Positions 63,458-64,000 of a stretch of 64,000 nucleotides of DNA are shown one piece after another. The notes under the pieces are model-generated. The model was not told where the DNA came from, ran no database searches, and saw only the letters and a program-made list of their open reading frames with translations. The stretch is from positions 1 to 64,000 of the forward strand of contig NZ_JAUORX010000013.1 of NCBI RefSeq assembly GCF_030548175.1. The letters run 5' to 3'. The position numbers and the translations under genes were made by a program. Each line of letters opens with the position of its first letter. Position 1 is the stretch's first letter. The stretch is from Cognatishimia sp. 1_MG-2023. GTDB lineage: Bacteria; Pseudomonadota; Alphaproteobacteria; Rhodobacterales; Rhodobacteraceae.

Positions 63458-64000
63458 ATGATACTGATGTCGGTTATGGAAAAAGCTGAATATCTTGACC
63501 TAGATGGCCGCCAACTGCGCCTCTTGCTAACGATCCAAAGCGCAGGCTCACTCAGTGCTGCCGCCAAGCTGTTGGATATGAACCAATCCACCGTCAGCTA
63601 TTGGCTCGACCTCATGCGTCAACGCTTTGACGATCCGCTATTTGTACGCGTGGGTAACGGCGTGGAACCCACCGAACGTACCAAAGCAATGCTCCCGCTT
63701 GCCAAGGGCATCCTGCACCAACTCGAAGCCATGTGCGAAACAGAGCAATATCAACCCGCTGATGACAACGGAACACTCCGCTTTGCGGCCGCCACGATTG
63801 AGCGCGACAGCATCATCAAGCCATTGTTGACCTACGCACGTCAAACCGCTCCCAACCTGCGGATCGAGCTGGCCGCCTCTGGCTCGCCTTTTCAAATGGT
63901 CGATACTCTGCGGCAAGCCACAGCGGACTTTATCCTGATGCCCGATCGCATTGACGCCACCGAAGGCATCATGCGCCGCAATCTATTCGAATTCACAGAT
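63458..64000 (+). CDS. LysR-family transcriptional regulator, 3'-truncated
   Basis: At least 181 residues are present; the frame is open to the window edge. The N-terminal winged HTH (about 10-70; GSLSAAAKLLDMNQSTVSYW and DDPLFVRVGNGVEPT) and the start of the effector domain (TLRFAAATIERDSIIKPLL) identify the LysR family. AGGAAA six to seven bases before the ATG at 63458 supports the start. It probably regulates the divergent metallo-hydrolase gene. Confidence 0.88.
   Translation, partial: MILMSVMEKAEYLDLDGRQLRLLLTIQSAGSLSAAAKLLDMNQSTVSYWLDLMRQRFDDPLFVRVGNGVEPTERTKAMLPLAKGILHQLEAMCETEQYQPADDNGTLRFAAATIERDSIIKPLLTYARQTAPNLRIELAASGSPFQMVDTLRQATADFILMPDRIDATEGIMRRNLFEFTD

Overview
The window reads as a chromosomal segment from an alphaproteobacterium of the Rhodobacterales, most likely the Roseobacter group. 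The grounds are the gene order mutM, enoyl-CoA hydratase, rpsT, dnaA, dnaN, recF, gyrB with ubiE-ubiB divergent from mutM, together with lineage-flavoured small families (a DUF3775 protein, a CHCC zinc-finger protein like complex I NDUFS6, a DUF5928-type GT14 glycosyltransferase, a Hint-domain protein). The DNA is moderately GC-rich and densely coding, with short intergenic gaps. I see no IS element, prophage, CRISPR array or plasmid gene. It looks like ordinary core chromosome with a few accessory patches.

Layout. 1-7.1 kb (+): end of a universal stress protein, an alanine/glycine:cation symporter, mutL, rmuC, a DUF3775 protein and a GabD-like aldehyde dehydrogenase. 7.2-16.5 kb (-): gyrB, recF, dnaN, dnaA, rpsT, enoyl-CoA hydratase and mutM, i.e. 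the replication-initiation neighbourhood; no convincing origin (DnaA-box cluster) is visible. 16.6-22 kb: ubiE-ubiB, dapA (-) and a lytic transglycosylase. 22-29.6 kb: TauE/SafE and EamA transporters, mnmD with a divergent FAD oxidoreductase (a split MnmC-like pair), an FMN reductase, an OmpA-type lipoprotein, an Ada-like alkyltransferase, nth and an adenosine kinase. 29.8-34.3 kb: sulfotransferase and GT14-like glycosyltransferase (divergent), an ABC ATPase without a visible permease, the zinc-finger protein and a histidine phosphatase. 34.5-41.5 kb: a single-subunit-type formate dehydrogenase, a WGR-domain protein, a LysR regulator and a hybrid histidine kinase/response regulator pair.

41.6-50.2 kb is one long operon: an AMP-forming acyl-CoA synthetase, a complete branched-chain-amino-acid-type ABC importer (livG, H, M, binding protein, livF) and a second PaaK-like adenylating protein. 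The natural reading is uptake of a carboxylic acid followed by CoA activation; the substrate is not known. 50.3-53.1 kb holds a secreted degenerate caspase-like/peptidoglycan-binding protein and a Hint protein. 53.1-59.6 kb holds rpmJ, tRNA-Val(GAC), an N-formylglutamate amidohydrolase-like gene, an AhpD-like gene beside an Rrf2 regulator with two palindromes in its promoter, dinB with a NUDIX gene starting 14 bp away on the other strand, a 75-aa unknown protein, a GFA protein, pyrF and two small related unknown genes. 59.8-64 kb: clpB behind a sigma-32-like promoter, a Tat-exported metallo-hydrolase, and the start of a LysR gene that runs off the end.

The non-coding signals of most interest are a dispersed 3'-end repeat (six copies, two carrying extra hairpin modules of unrelated stem sequence), a hairpin that buries the recF start codon, a multi-arm GNRA-capped leader upstream of rpsT, an attenuator-like set of alternative stems between livF and the PaaK-like gene, and the Rrf2 operator-like palindromes. 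I found no complete new multi-gene system that I can defend; the best candidates are listed as findings.
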